Both the position numbers and the translations under genes were made by a program. The notes under the pieces were generated by a model. It did no database searches and was not told where the DNA came from. It saw only the letters and a program-made list of their open reading frames with translations. A stretch of 64,000 nt of DNA from Paludibacteraceae bacterium (GTDB taxonomy: Bacteria; Bacteroidota; Bacteroidia; Bacteroidales; Paludibacteraceae), in contig JAKSNY010000004.1 of the NCBI GenBank assembly GCA_024399495.1, forward strand, positions 62,001-126,000, in the 5' to 3' direction. This document shows, piece after piece, positions 7,392-17,269 of this stretch (position 1 is the stretch's first letter; each line of letters starts with the position of its first letter).

Positions 7392-8840
7392 ATGCAGTTT
7401 CTTAAATTAGATAATGTATTTCCAAGGATTCCCGATGTGGAGTTTAAGAGCCCTGTAAATCTCACTGTAAACAATGGTGAGTGTTGGACAGTATATGGCG
7501 GCAATGGTAGTGGCAAAACCCTCTTGGCACAGATAATAAAGGGTGGGTTTGGTATAAAAAGCGGAGACGTTGTATATGATTTTATGGTGGCAGAGCGAGC
7601 CAAGACCCAAGATTACGTATATCCATCGCAGTTTATAAAAATAGTAGGGTTTGAGGCTGCCTATACGTTAGGCTCATTCCGTGATGCTTATTATCAGCAG
7701 CGTTTCTCATCTATGGAGATAGATTGGTATCCTACTGTGCGTGAGCTTTTACCCGATACGGAATATGCACAGCATGTAATTGAGCTATTGAACATTACGC
7801 CACTTCTTGAACATAGGCTTATAACCCTGTCAAGCGGACAATTAAGGCGTCTGCTTATAGCCAAAGCCATGCTTGAGAAACCACGTATGCTTATATTTGA
7901 CAATCCGTTCATAGGGCTGGACGTAGAGTCAAGAGCACTGCTTGACGGAGTGTTTGAGAGTCTACGTAATGATGGAGTGCAGCTTATGTTTTTGGTGCCT
8001 ACAGTACGTGATATACCTAAAATTACCACAAATGTGCTATGGCTTGATAAACTGGAGAGCAGGTTTACAGGTCTAAAATGTGAATTTGATAAATTAGGCA
8101 TAAAGGAGAAGTCTCCCGTGGTGGCTACGTTTAAGTTCAAGAACCTTACACCTAAGGCTACAGATTTCAGTATTGCTGTTAAGATGGAGAATCTTGATAT
8201 TAACTACGGCGATGTGATTTATCAGAAGGGTTTGAATTGGACTATTAAAAAAGGTGAGAAATGGGCTCTGCTTGGACCTAACGGTAGCGGAAAATCAACT
8301 TTGCTAAGTTATATTTTTGCAGATAACCCACAGGCGTACAGTAAGCCGCTTACCCTTTTTGACCGCAAACGTGGCACAGGAGAGAGTATTTGGGATATCA
8401 AGCGTCATATAGGCTTTACATCATCAGAAATGCACCTGTATTATTTAGAGAACGTGCCTTGCAAGAGTGTGGTGGAGTCCGGATTTTTTGACAGTGTGGG
8501 GCTATATTGCCACCCATCGGCAGAGCAGAGTGAGTACGCTATGGAACTGATGAGGATTTTGGGAATTGATGCCATAGCAAACAAAGGATTCCTTAAAGTA
8601 TCAAGCGGAGAGCAACGCTTGCTTCTGTTTGCAAGGGCTTTGGTCAAGAACCCCGATTTGCTTATACTTGATGAGCCGTTCCATGGTGTGGATTTTGCAC
8701 ATAAGATGGTTTGTCTTAACCTTATAAACCAATTCCTATTACAACAGGACAAGTCAATAATTTTTGTAACACACTATAAAGAAGAGATTCCAAAGAATGT
8801 GGATAAGGTTTTTTCACTTGATAGTTGCACTATCAAGTGA
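7392..8840 (+). CDS. Soluble tandem ABC ATPase, ModF/PhrA-like
   Basis: A 482-residue protein of two ABC ATPase domains with no membrane segments. Domain 1 has Walker A GGNGSGKT (36-43), signature LSSGQ and Walker B LIFDNPFIGLD. Domain 2 has GPNGSGKST, VSSGE and LILDEPFHGVD. The fold order matches the ModF/photorepair-protein PhrA group, whose true role is unclear; it is not a demonstrated molybdate importer and no permease is adjacent. Domain 1 has Asn in place of the catalytic Glu after Walker B, so only one site may hydrolyse ATP efficiently. It forms a likely operon with the DUF2130 gene. Confidence 0.85.
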   Translation: MQFLKLDNVFPRIPDVEFKSPVNLTVNNGECWTVYGGNGSGKTLLAQIIKGGFGIKSGDVVYDFMVAERAKTQDYVYPSQFIKIVGFEAAYTLGSFRDAYYQQRFSSMEIDWYPTVRELLPDTEYAQHVIELLNITPLLEHRLITLSSGQLRRLLIAKAMLEKPRMLIFDNPFIGLDVESRALLDGVFESLRNDGVQLMFLVPTVRDIPKITTNVLWLDKLESRFTGLKCEFDKLGIKEKSPVVATFKFKNLTPKATDFSIAVKMENLDINYGDVIYQKGLNWTIKKGEKWALLGPNGSGKSTLLSYIFADNPQAYSKPLTLFDRKRGTGESIWDIKRHIGFTSSEMHLYYLENVPCKSVVESGFFDSVGLYCHPSAEQSEYAMELMRILGIDAIANKGFLKVSSGEQRLLLFARALVKNPDLLILDEPFHGVDFAHKMVCLNLINQFLLQQDKSIIFVTHYKEEIPKNVDKVFSLDSCTIK

Positions 8841-8845
8841 AAAGG

Positions 8846-8880
8846 AACTATGTATAATGTATGATGTATGATGTATGAGT
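8846..8880 (+). repeat. ATGTATGATGT tract
   Basis: A short tandem of about 8-bp units of the ATGTATGATGT type (TGTATAATGTATGATGTATG...). It fills the gap between the ABC ATPase and the macroglobulin-like gene. The same tract occurs at about 14022, 48864, 59636 and 61374. Confidence 0.8.
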
Positions 8881-8900
8881 ATGAATAACTTTCAACTATT

Positions 8901-11900
8901 ATGAAGCGAACAACAATATTATTCTTAGCATTGATTTCATTGGTGGCAGTAGCCTCCACAGTAAGCATAAACATTAAGAAACGTCTTGATGAGATGCATC
9001 AACTCTATCTTACAGACAGGGACTCACTGTTCAGTCAGATAGAGGAGAGGAAACGTAGTTTTGAGAAGACGGAAGACCCTGTGGAGCGTAGTGTGTATCG
9101 TATGGCAGTGGCAACCATGTATCAGGAGTACTACAATAATAACCGCTATGCAATAGACGGACGTACAGATATAGAGGGAGCGGCACCCGATGATATGCGA
9201 GAGTGGAGCCGTAAGAACTTTAAGGATTCCATAGCATGGTATTTGGATAAGGCTTTGGAGAATAGGCAGGCACTGCTTGACGCTTCTACATCGGGTTATA
9301 GGGAGAACATAACAGAGGGTAAGGATTCTGCACTTATGCCAACCATGTATGATATTCTTATAGATAAGGCAATACGTATGGTTGAAGATGATTCTGTTAA
9401 GGTTAATGAATTGTATAACAGGCTTATAGAGGCACATAAGAATGAGCGTGCTGTCCACGATGCCGCACAATTCCGCCTGTATATGTATAACACAGACCGT
9501 AAAAACAGTGAGTGCCAAGTAGGGTTTGCAGAGCAGTATAAAGGTACTCCGCTATATGTATATGTAAAGGCATACGAGCTGAACCATTGCACGCTTAGCC
9601 CTAAAGCCAAGCACGATGCCTGTGTTGAGATTTTGGATAAATATGGGGATAACCCTTACATAACCTCAATACTTAATGTAAAGGAGACTCTGGAACGTCC
9701 GTATCTTGAGATGGAGAACGGCTGTGAGGACGGCAATAAGTCAAATCTGCTATACAAAGGTGAAGAGGAGACTATTTGGTTAAAATACAAGAACTTGCAG
9801 AGTGTTAAGGTTAATATCTACAGACTTAATCGGAGTGCATACACCTATTCTGAAAACGGCGATGGGGTTATAGAACTTGTAAAATCAGAAACCATAGCCT
9901 TGCCTGATTCCGCAGATTATGACGTACATACATACGCATATAAGCTTAAGCGTGACACTTGTGGCATATATCTTGTAAATATACTTGCAAACGGAGAATT
10001 AAAATACACTCTGTCAAACCATTTTTTTGTTACAGATATTTTTGTGTTGGATAAGGCTGTAGATGGTGGCTATGAGTTCTATGTAGTTGACAGACGGAAC
10101 GGAATGCCTCTTAATAATGTGGAGGTTAAGGTTTATGAGGGCAAAAACGGTGCCTATCGGGTGCTTAAAACAGACATTCATGGTGTTGCAAAAGTGCAGT
10201 TAAACCGCAAGACAGGAGCCGTTTGCACGTTTAAATATGGCAAAGATGAGTTCTATCCTGCCAAATCCATTTGGCGATATAAACAGCAGCGTATTCTTAA
10301 TCCGCATACATACACAGAATTCTTTATGGATAGAGGAGTGTATCGTCCGGGGCAGAAGGTTATGGCAAAAGGTATTGTATATAATGTACGTGGCGATGAG
10401 TATTCATTGGCGGTTGCCACACCAGTTACAGTAAAACTTACAGATGCAAACGGTAGTGTGGTGGATGAAAAAGAGGTAAAGACCAATGATTATGGCTCTT
10501 TCTATGTGGAGTTTACTATACCGGAGGGGCTGTTAAGCGGTAATTTCTCTCTTTACACTAAGAGTGGTTCCAAGTATTTTAGGGTGGAGGAGTACAAGCG
10601 TCCTACATTTGAGGTTAAGGTGGACAGTGCTTCTGCCAAGACCATAAATGATAAAATAACCATTAGCGGTAATGCCCGTTATTACAGAGGCAGTTCAGTA
10701 TCGGGCGGTACGGTTAAGTACAAGGTTACATCGTCTGCTGTTTATTATCATTGGTGTAATTGTATATTGCCTCAAACCAAGTATGTGGTTGCCTCAGGCA
10801 ATGCCGTTTGTGACTACGATGGCAACTTTACCATAGAGTTTTTGCCTGAGATAATATCTGAGAACCGTCATCCGTTCTATAGGCTTACCACAGAGGTCTC
10901 TGTTACCGATATGTCAGGAGAGACTCAGATGTGTAACCACTCTTTAGTTACAGGAACGGCTGATTTCTCCCTCTCTTGCCCTATAGATGAGCTTATGGAT
11001 AAGTCTAAGGTTAAAGATATGGTACCCGATGCGTATGATTGTGCAGGTAATAAGGTCAGCGTATGCGGAAACTACACACTGCGTTCAGCTTCTAATGTTT
11101 ACGAGGGGGAGTTTACATCGGGGCAAAAATTAGACATTAAATTTTCTGCTCTAAAGAGTGGAAAATATACTCTGACACTTAATGCAGTGGATTCCAAAGG
11201 GCGTGCCGTAGATTATAAGACCACCTTTATAGCGTACTCTGTAAACGATAAAAAACCTGCTGTAGATACTCTGCAATGGGTTATCCCGGTAAAGACAGAG
11301 TGTGAGAATAGTGATATTGCCATTGTTGTTGCGGGCTCTTCGTACGATACATATACAATGCTTGAACTCTATGACCAAGGTAAACTAGTGGAGCGTAAGG
11401 TGGAGAAAATGAACTCTGCAAACAAGCGGTTTAAGATAATCTACAAGCCTATTTACAGTGACAGGCTTACAGCGGTGTTCACCACTATATATAACGGAAA
11501 GGCTGTGATTAAATCTGTTACGCTGAATCGTGTTCTTAAAAGCAGAGATTTAAGTATAGAGCTCTCACACATAAAAAAACTGTATGAGCCTGGAGAGAAA
11601 GATAAGTGGAACATCAGTGTTAAAGATGTTGATGGCAAGGATAAGAGTGCTGAGGCTGTGGTTGCCATGTATGATTTAAGCCTCGATGCCATTGCCTCTA
11701 ACCATTGGAGTTTTAATCCTGTGCATAAAACCTTCATAGATGCCCCTGTTTGGAGTGTACCGTATGTTTCACCAATAAGAGGTATGGTTTATGCAGGTAA
11801 TATAAAACACTATGAGTATCAGTTTGCATATCCTAAACTCTATTTTGACCAAGATTCGCACTATTATATGCGTGCCGGTATGAACTTGTATAAATCCGCC

Positions 11901-14021
11901 CCAGAATCAATGCTTATGATACGGGGAGTTGGTTCCATTAATGATGATATGGCAGATGGTTTTGCAGAGGCGGAAGAGGCGGCAGATGGTGCATATCCTG
12001 ATGTGTCGGAGATTTCAGACGGTTCAGACGGCTCTGTTGCGTTACGTACTGATTTTGCTGAAACCGCAATGTTTATACCTCAGTTACAGGTTAATAACGG
12101 AGAATGTTCTATTGATTTTGAGGCACCACAGGCACTTACATCGTGGAAACTAATGATTCTTGCCTATAACAAGGATATACAGACGGCTGTAATCACTGAT
12201 ACCGTAATCACTAAAAAGAGCCTATCCGTAAATCTTAATCTGCCACGTTTTATGCGTGCTACAGATAGTGCAAACCTATCTGCCATAGTGGAGAATACCT
12301 CAGATTACGATGTTAATGCCACTGCATTGTGGAGCGTAACAGATGCTTTCTCAGGTGCCGTGTTGGCAGAAACCACACAAGACATAAGCATTAGGCATAA
12401 GGCTCAAGAGGTTGTACAATGTAAAGTGAATGTGCCTGATTCTGCATCGGTGCTTAAAGTAAGGGTAACTGTAAAAACTGCCGGCATAACAGATGGTGTG
12501 GAGAACTTGGTACCTGTACTATCCACTAAAATTATGGTGACAGAGACCAAACCTATAGAACTAAGCACAGATAATATAAGTTCCACTATGGCACTTCAGG
12601 CATTGCCATACGTAAGTGAGCCTAAGTTTGAGAATGCCATTGATTTGGCACTTGCATACTATATAAATTGGCTTGCCGCTGAGGCTATGAGCCACGATGA
12701 CAAATTACGTGAGTCATTAAAATCACTGAAAAAGGGAGACTTGAGCGTGGAATCGCCTCTAAGTGCAAACCAAAATCTTAAAAACATTCTGTTGCAGGAA
12801 TCGCCGTGGGTTGTGGAGGCTAAGATGGAGACAGACAGAATAAACTCACTTACAGAACTTCTTAATACAGGCAAGCAGTCTGCACAGAGAGAAAAACTGC
12901 TACGCAAGTTGTTTAAACTGCAGAATGCCGATGGTGGCTTTGCATGGTTTGACGGTGGTGAGTCTAGTGAATATATAACCAAATTTGTGGCGGAACAGTT
13001 GAAAAAGACAGACTATAACGGAAAGGAGCTTACATCGGCGTTAGATTATCTAAGTAGTAAAATGGAGACTGATTATCAGGATATTAAGGATAAGAAGAGT
13101 GAGATTAAGCCTACTGTCTATGATATTAAGTCAATGCTTATTATGGGTAAACGCACCACGGAGTCTTATAAACATAACTATAACAGTATTAAGCAGTTCT
13201 GGGCACAGTACTCATTGCCTACACAAGCCGTTATAGCACAGGTTCTTTATGCTGACGGCGATAAAGAACTTGCGGCAAAGGTTATTGACAACCTACGTAA
13301 ATATATGGTTTATAAACCTATATTGGGGCTATATTTCCCTAACACTTCCACCATAGAGACTCAGTTAGAATACATTAAGGCTTTTGCTACGGTAAGCCCT
13401 AACGATGAGGAACTCTCAAATATGAAACTTTGGTTGCTGTACAATAAACAGTCCAATATGTGGGAGAATTCAGTTGCCACAGCCGATGCTTTAGGAGCGT
13501 TGCTGCTTTTTGGAAAATCTGTTACCGTATCAGACTCAGAGGCATTGGATTTGAGTGTCTCTTACAGACAGTATATGGCAGATATGACTCAGGTTCAGAA
13601 ACATACAGACAGCAGATTAAAACTTGATAAAGGGTACTATGTGGAGCGTAACGGTGTTCTTCATAAAATTAACCCCGATGAGGGTGTCAATGTTGGTGAT
13701 AAAGTGACAGTGCGTCTTGTAGTTACTGCTGACCGTGATATGGAGTTTATCCACATAAGGGATTTACGCCCTGCAGGATTGGAGCCTGTAAATCAGATTT
13801 CCAGAAGATTTATACAAAGCGGATTGTCATACTACATGACCACCAAAGATTGTACCACAGACTTTTTCTTTGATAGAATGCCTAAAGGTACATACGTGTT
13901 TGAGTATCAATTAAATGCAAACCTATCGGGCAACTATGCCGCAGGCTTTGCAACCATAGAGAGTATGTATTCACCAGACTTTAAATCGCAAACTGAAGGG
14001 GTTAGAATGGATATAAAATAA
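8901..14021 (+). CDS. Alpha-2-macroglobulin-like exported protein without thioester
   Basis: A 1706-residue exported protein with an N-terminal signal peptide (about 1-22, no lipobox Cys). An MG2-type domain is marked by FMDRGVYRPGQKV near residue 475, the A2M domain by PQALTSWKLMILAYNKD near 1075, and the alpha-helical TED-like region spans about 1240-1500 with NADGGFAWFDGG near 1341. Bacterial A2Ms are thought to trap proteases or guard the envelope. Where related proteins have the CxEQ thioester after an LPY segment, this one has NAID (about 1245-1248), so covalent trapping by thioester is not possible. No pbpC partner is adjacent. Confidence 0.9.
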   Translation: MKRTTILFLALISLVAVASTVSINIKKRLDEMHQLYLTDRDSLFSQIEERKRSFEKTEDPVERSVYRMAVATMYQEYYNNNRYAIDGRTDIEGAAPDDMREWSRKNFKDSIAWYLDKALENRQALLDASTSGYRENITEGKDSALMPTMYDILIDKAIRMVEDDSVKVNELYNRLIEAHKNERAVHDAAQFRLYMYNTDRKNSECQVGFAEQYKGTPLYVYVKAYELNHCTLSPKAKHDACVEILDKYGDNPYITSILNVKETLERPYLEMENGCEDGNKSNLLYKGEEETIWLKYKNLQSVKVNIYRLNRSAYTYSENGDGVIELVKSETIALPDSADYDVHTYAYKLKRDTCGIYLVNILANGELKYTLSNHFFVTDIFVLDKAVDGGYEFYVVDRRNGMPLNNVEVKVYEGKNGAYRVLKTDIHGVAKVQLNRKTGAVCTFKYGKDEFYPAKSIWRYKQQRILNPHTYTEFFMDRGVYRPGQKVMAKGIVYNVRGDEYSLAVATPVTVKLTDANGSVVDEKEVKTNDYGSFYVEFTIPEGLLSGNFSLYTKSGSKYFRVEEYKRPTFEVKVDSASAKTINDKITISGNARYYRGSSVSGGTVKYKVTSSAVYYHWCNCILPQTKYVVASGNAVCDYDGNFTIEFLPEIISENRHPFYRLTTEVSVTDMSGETQMCNHSLVTGTADFSLSCPIDELMDKSKVKDMVPDAYDCAGNKVSVCGNYTLRSASNVYEGEFTSGQKLDIKFSALKSGKYTLTLNAVDSKGRAVDYKTTFIAYSVNDKKPAVDTLQWVIPVKTECENSDIAIVVAGSSYDTYTMLELYDQGKLVERKVEKMNSANKRFKIIYKPIYSDRLTAVFTTIYNGKAVIKSVTLNRVLKSRDLSIELSHIKKLYEPGEKDKWNISVKDVDGKDKSAEAVVAMYDLSLDAIASNHWSFNPVHKTFIDAPVWSVPYVSPIRGMVYAGNIKHYEYQFAYPKLYFDQDSHYYMRAGMNLYKSAPESMLMIRGVGSINDDMADGFAEAEEAADGAYPDVSEISDGSDGSVALRTDFAETAMFIPQLQVNNGECSIDFEAPQALTSWKLMILAYNKDIQTAVITDTVITKKSLSVNLNLPRFMRATDSANLSAIVENTSDYDVNATALWSVTDAFSGAVLAETTQDISIRHKAQEVVQCKVNVPDSASVLKVRVTVKTAGITDGVENLVPVLSTKIMVTETKPIELSTDNISSTMALQALPYVSEPKFENAIDLALAYYINWLAAEAMSHDDKLRESLKSLKKGDLSVESPLSANQNLKNILLQESPWVVEAKMETDRINSLTELLNTGKQSAQREKLLRKLFKLQNADGGFAWFDGGESSEYITKFVAEQLKKTDYNGKELTSALDYLSSKMETDYQDIKDKKSEIKPTVYDIKSMLIMGKRTTESYKHNYNSIKQFWAQYSLPTQAVIAQVLYADGDKELAAKVIDNLRKYMVYKPILGLYFPNTSTIETQLEYIKAFATVSPNDEELSNMKLWLLYNKQSNMWENSVATADALGALLLFGKSVTVSDSEALDLSVSYRQYMADMTQVQKHTDSRLKLDKGYYVERNGVLHKINPDEGVNVGDKVTVRLVVTADRDMEFIHIRDLRPAGLEPVNQISRRFIQSGLSYYMTTKDCTTDFFFDRMPKGTYVFEYQLNANLSGNYAAGFATIESMYSPDFKSQTEGVRMDIK

Positions 14022-14155
14022 TGTATGATGTATGATGTATGAAGAGCCGATAGGCGAATAGAGAACGATAGTTCTCCGCGAAGCGTAGGGGTTTGGGGAT
14101 ATGCCCCAATAAAAAAGGAATAATAATTTTTAACGAGCCGATAGGCGAGATGAAA
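14022..14155. repeat. Composite intergenic repeats before rimM
   Basis: An ATGTATGATGT tract (14022-14042) is followed by GAGCCGATAGGCGA at about 14043 and again at about 14139. Between them lies a reverse-strand copy of the CGCTTCGCGG module (14080-14125; on this strand CCGCGAAGCGTAGGGGTTTG). No gene is supported here. Confidence 0.75.
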
Positions 14156-14159
14156 AATT

Positions 14160-14657
14160 ATGGAACGAGTAGATGAAAATATAGCCGTAGCAGGCAAGGT
14201 GCTTAAATCGCATGGAGTTAACGGTGAGGTTACAGTGGCTGTAACTAACGATGCATTATTTGATGCGTCATGTATGATAATACCCATAGACGGACTCTAT
14301 GTCCCGTTTTTTGTGGAGTCACGCCGCAGTAAGTCATCTACTGTGGATATTGTTAAGTTTGAGGGCGTTGACTCTGAATCAGATTTGGCACCGTTGCTTG
14401 GTGCCACTGTCTATCTTAAAAAGAGTGAATTGTCCGGCGATGGCAACGATTACCACACCCTTGAGGGTTACACAATATATAACGGAGATACACTGATAGG
14501 TGAGATAGCCTATATAGATGACCAGACCATCAACGTACTGTTTGTAGTAAAATCCGTTAGTGGTGAAGTGCTTATCCCAATAGTTGAAGAGTGGATAAAC
14601 ACCATCGATGACACCACCAAAACCATTAAAATGACACTACCTGAAGGGTTGGTTTAA
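14160..14657 (+). CDS. rimM: 16S rRNA processing protein RimM
   Basis: A 165-residue cytosolic protein that assists 30S subunit maturation by binding S19 near the 16S rRNA head. The N-terminal RimM beta-barrel (about 8-85, AVAGKVLKSHGVNGEV) and the C-terminal PRC-barrel (about 92-162, LEGYTIYNGDTLIGEI and VLIPIVEEWI) are both seen. Length is normal. Its final bases overlap convergently with glnS by 4 bases. Confidence 0.93.
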   Translation: MERVDENIAVAGKVLKSHGVNGEVTVAVTNDALFDASCMIIPIDGLYVPFFVESRRSKSSTVDIVKFEGVDSESDLAPLLGATVYLKKSELSGDGNDYHTLEGYTIYNGDTLIGEIAYIDDQTINVLFVVKSVSGEVLIPIVEEWINTIDDTTKTIKMTLPEGLV

Positions 14658-16315
14658 TTCTTTTTAGCCCAATTATCCTTGAGTGATACTGTGCGGTTGA
14701 ATATCAAATGTTCCGGTGTGGAATCTTTGTCAACTGTAAAGTAGCCTTGCTTTAGGAATTGGAAATGGTCAAGTGGCTTGGCTGAGGCAAGTGATTTCTC
14801 TATAATGCAATTGCTTATAACCTTAAGTGAATCTGGGTTCAGCAGTTCTCTAAAGTCCTGCTCTGATGCAGACGGGTTCTCTACTGAGAACAGACGGTCA
14901 TATAGCCTTACCTCTGCTGTGGTGGCATTTTTTGTATCCACCCAATTTATTGTACTCTTTACTTTACGGTTTCCACCCTCTGTACCACTCTTTGTGTTAG
15001 GGTCGTATGTGCAGTGTACCGCTGTAATGTTGCCGTTTGCATCTTTATCACAGCCTGTGCATTGTATAATGTAGGCACTCTTCAGGCGAACCTCACGCCC
15101 TCCAGGTGTAAGACGGTAGAAATCTTTAGGTGCATCCTCCATAAAGTCTCCACGCTCTATGTAAATCTCTTTAGACAGGGTTATCTCACGTGTGCCTGCG
15201 TTCTCGTTATCGGGGTTATTCTCTGTAACAAGAGTCTCAGACACACCATCGGGGTAGTTATCTATAATAAGTTTTATCGGGTCAAATATGGCACATACAC
15301 GGTTTGCTCTAACTTTTAAGTCATCTCTTACAGATGCCTCAAGCATAGATACATCTATTGTCGCCTCATATTTGGTGTAGCCTATGCGGCTTATAAAATT
15401 CTTTATTGCCTCTGGTGTGTAGCCACGCCTACGCAGACCGCATATTGTAGGCATACGAGGGTCGTCCCAACCTGCTACAAGCCCCTCTTGCACAAGTTGC
15501 AGCATCTTACGCTTACTCATAACTGTGTATGTTATGTTAAGGCGGTTGAACTCATATTGGTGCGGACGGTAGTCTGAATCTGCAAATTGGTCTATAAACC
15601 AATCGTATAACGGACGATGTACTACAAACTCAAGTGTGCAGATAGAGTGGGTTACACCCTCAAAATAGTCTGACTGCCCATGTGCAAAGTCATACATAGG
15701 GTATGCTTTCCACTTGTAGCCTGTCCTATGATGCGGATGGTCTGTAATAATCCTATACATAATAGGGTCACGGAAGTGCATATTAGGTGACGCCATATCA
15801 ATCTTGGCACGTAACACCATGGCTCCGTCCTTTATTTCTCCGCTGTTCATCTTATAGAACAGGTCTAAATTCTCTTGGATGGGGCGGTCACGGAACGGAC
15901 TGTTTTGCCCCGGTTCTGTAGGTGTGCCTTTCTGTGATGCTATAGTTTCTGCTGATTGCTCATCAATGTAAGCCTTGCCCTCCTTAATCATTCTGACAGC
16001 AAGGTCCCAAAGTTGTTGGAAATAGTCTGAAGCGTAGTAAATGTTTCCCCATTGGAATCCAAGCCACTTGATATCCTCTTGTATGGAATCTACATACTCA
16101 ACATCTTCTTTAGTGGGGTTTGTATCGTCAAAACGCAGGTTGCATACACCGTTATATTTTTGTGCTATTCCAAAATCCATACAGATTGCCTTTGCATGCC
16201 CGATGTGCAGGTATCCGTTTGGTTCTGGCGGGAAACGGGTTTGAATTCTTCCGTCGTTTTTACCCTCTTGTAAATCTTTCTCTACAATCTCTTCTATAAA
16301 GTTCAAAGATTCCAT
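14654..16315 (-). CDS. glnS: Glutaminyl-tRNA synthetase
   Basis: A 553-residue class I synthetase that charges tRNA-Gln directly. Seen here: the HIGH motif at 37-40 within PPEPNGYLHIGHAK, the KMSKS-type motif as VMSKRKML near residue 268, and the two beta-barrel anticodon-binding domains in the C-terminal third. Length matches bacterial GlnRS. Direct charging implies that the organism does not depend solely on GatCAB for Gln-tRNA-Gln. Upstream lies a repeat-filled gap, then lpxA. Confidence 0.97.
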   Translation of the reverse strand: MESLNFIEEIVEKDLQEGKNDGRIQTRFPPEPNGYLHIGHAKAICMDFGIAQKYNGVCNLRFDDTNPTKEDVEYVDSIQEDIKWLGFQWGNIYYASDYFQQLWDLAVRMIKEGKAYIDEQSAETIASQKGTPTEPGQNSPFRDRPIQENLDLFYKMNSGEIKDGAMVLRAKIDMASPNMHFRDPIMYRIITDHPHHRTGYKWKAYPMYDFAHGQSDYFEGVTHSICTLEFVVHRPLYDWFIDQFADSDYRPHQYEFNRLNITYTVMSKRKMLQLVQEGLVAGWDDPRMPTICGLRRRGYTPEAIKNFISRIGYTKYEATIDVSMLEASVRDDLKVRANRVCAIFDPIKLIIDNYPDGVSETLVTENNPDNENAGTREITLSKEIYIERGDFMEDAPKDFYRLTPGGREVRLKSAYIIQCTGCDKDANGNITAVHCTYDPNTKSGTEGGNRKVKSTINWVDTKNATTAEVRLYDRLFSVENPSASEQDFRELLNPDSLKVISNCIIEKSLASAKPLDHFQFLKQGYFTVDKDSTPEHLIFNRTVSLKDNWAKKN

Positions 16316-16482
16316 AATAATTGAAAGTTGACTGTGACTGTGAAACTGGCTGTAAGCAAACTGATTGAAAATAAAGTGGAAAGTGGAAAGTTAAAAGTTA
16401 AAAATGTTACAACATATTCCTCCCCTTGGGGGAGGTTAGGAGGGGCATTTTCAATTTTCAATTTTCAATTTTCAACTTTGCA
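16316..16482. repeat. Repeat element with CCTCCCC hairpin (copy 1)
   Basis: The gap is filled by TTGAAAGTTGACTGTGA-type sequence, GTGGAAAGTGGAAAGTTAAAAG tracts, the hairpin CCTCCCC-TT-GGGGGAGG with its conserved flank TTAGGAGGGGCA (about 16421-16450), and TTTTCAATTTTCAA tracts. Left and right tracts are roughly inverted. Copies 2-4 are at about 22500, 23818 and 25915. Confidence 0.85.
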
Positions 16483-17256
16483 TTAAACATTTAGTCCTTT
16501 GATAATTCCTCTTGAAGCCCCCTCTTTAATAAACTTGATTATGTAGTCTCTTTCAGGTGTAGATGGCATTTCAGCCTCTATCTTTTCTAACGCTTGACTT
16601 ACGTTAAGTGCTGATTGGTAAATTGTTCTGTAGCACTCTTGAATGGTCTGAATCTGTTCTGCTGTAAAGTTACGGCGACGTAAGCCAATTAAGTTAAGCC
16701 CTGCAAATATAAGAGGGTCTCTTCCTGCTGTAACGTATGGAGGTACATCTTTACCTGTGCGTGAACCGCCCTGAATCATTACATGACCGCCAATGTGTAC
16801 AAATTGGTGTACAAGATTTCCTCCGCCAAGAATTGCAAAGTCATCAATAACAACCTCACCTGCAATTTGAGAGGCGTTTCCAATAATACAATTATTTCCT
16901 ACAACACAATCGTGAGCCACATGTGAGTACGCCATAATAAGAACATTGCTTCCTACAATGGTAGTACCCTTTGATGCGGTGCCTCGGTTAACAGTTGCAC
17001 ACTCTCTGATAGTAGTGTTATCGCCAACTACAGCGGTGGTCTCCTCTCCGCGGAATTTTAAATCCTGAGGAATGCCAGCGATTACCGCTCCAGGAAATAT
17101 TCTACAGTTTTTACCTATCCTTGCACCGCTAAGTACAGTTGCGTGAGTGAACAAATGTGTTCCGTCACCAATTTCAACATTGTCATCAACGTATGCAAAA
17201 GGGTCGATGATTACATCTTTGCCTATTTTGGCATTGGGGTGGACAAAAGCGTTCAT
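16483..17256 (-). CDS. lpxA: UDP-N-acetylglucosamine O-acyltransferase
   Basis: LpxA (257 aa) transfers a 3-hydroxyacyl chain from ACP to UDP-GlcNAc, the first step of lipid A synthesis. The N-terminal two thirds is a left-handed beta-helix of hexapeptide repeats (for example VIDPFAYVDDNVEIGDGTHL), with the catalytic His in MAYSHVAHDC. The helical C-terminus with GLNLIGLRRRNF follows. It lies 13 bases downstream of lpxC in the lpxD-lpxC-lpxA operon. Confidence 0.97.
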   Translation of the reverse strand: MNAFVHPNAKIGKDVIIDPFAYVDDNVEIGDGTHLFTHATVLSGARIGKNCRIFPGAVIAGIPQDLKFRGEETTAVVGDNTTIRECATVNRGTASKGTTIVGSNVLIMAYSHVAHDCVVGNNCIIGNASQIAGEVVIDDFAILGGGNLVHQFVHIGGHVMIQGGSRTGKDVPPYVTAGRDPLIFAGLNLIGLRRRNFTAEQIQTIQECYRTIYQSALNVSQALEKIEAEMPSTPERDYIIKFIKEGASRGIIKGLNV

Positions 17257-17269
17257 ATTTAATTAAAAG

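Noticed and set aside
9024-9518. Antisense frames inside the macroglobulin-like gene
   Set aside because: Several long minus-strand frames occur here, but they are shadows of codon usage in the sense gene with no family motifs.
17257-17269. Residual FabZ sequence after lpxC
   Set aside because: Only 13 bases separate lpxC from lpxA, so nothing of FabZ remains.
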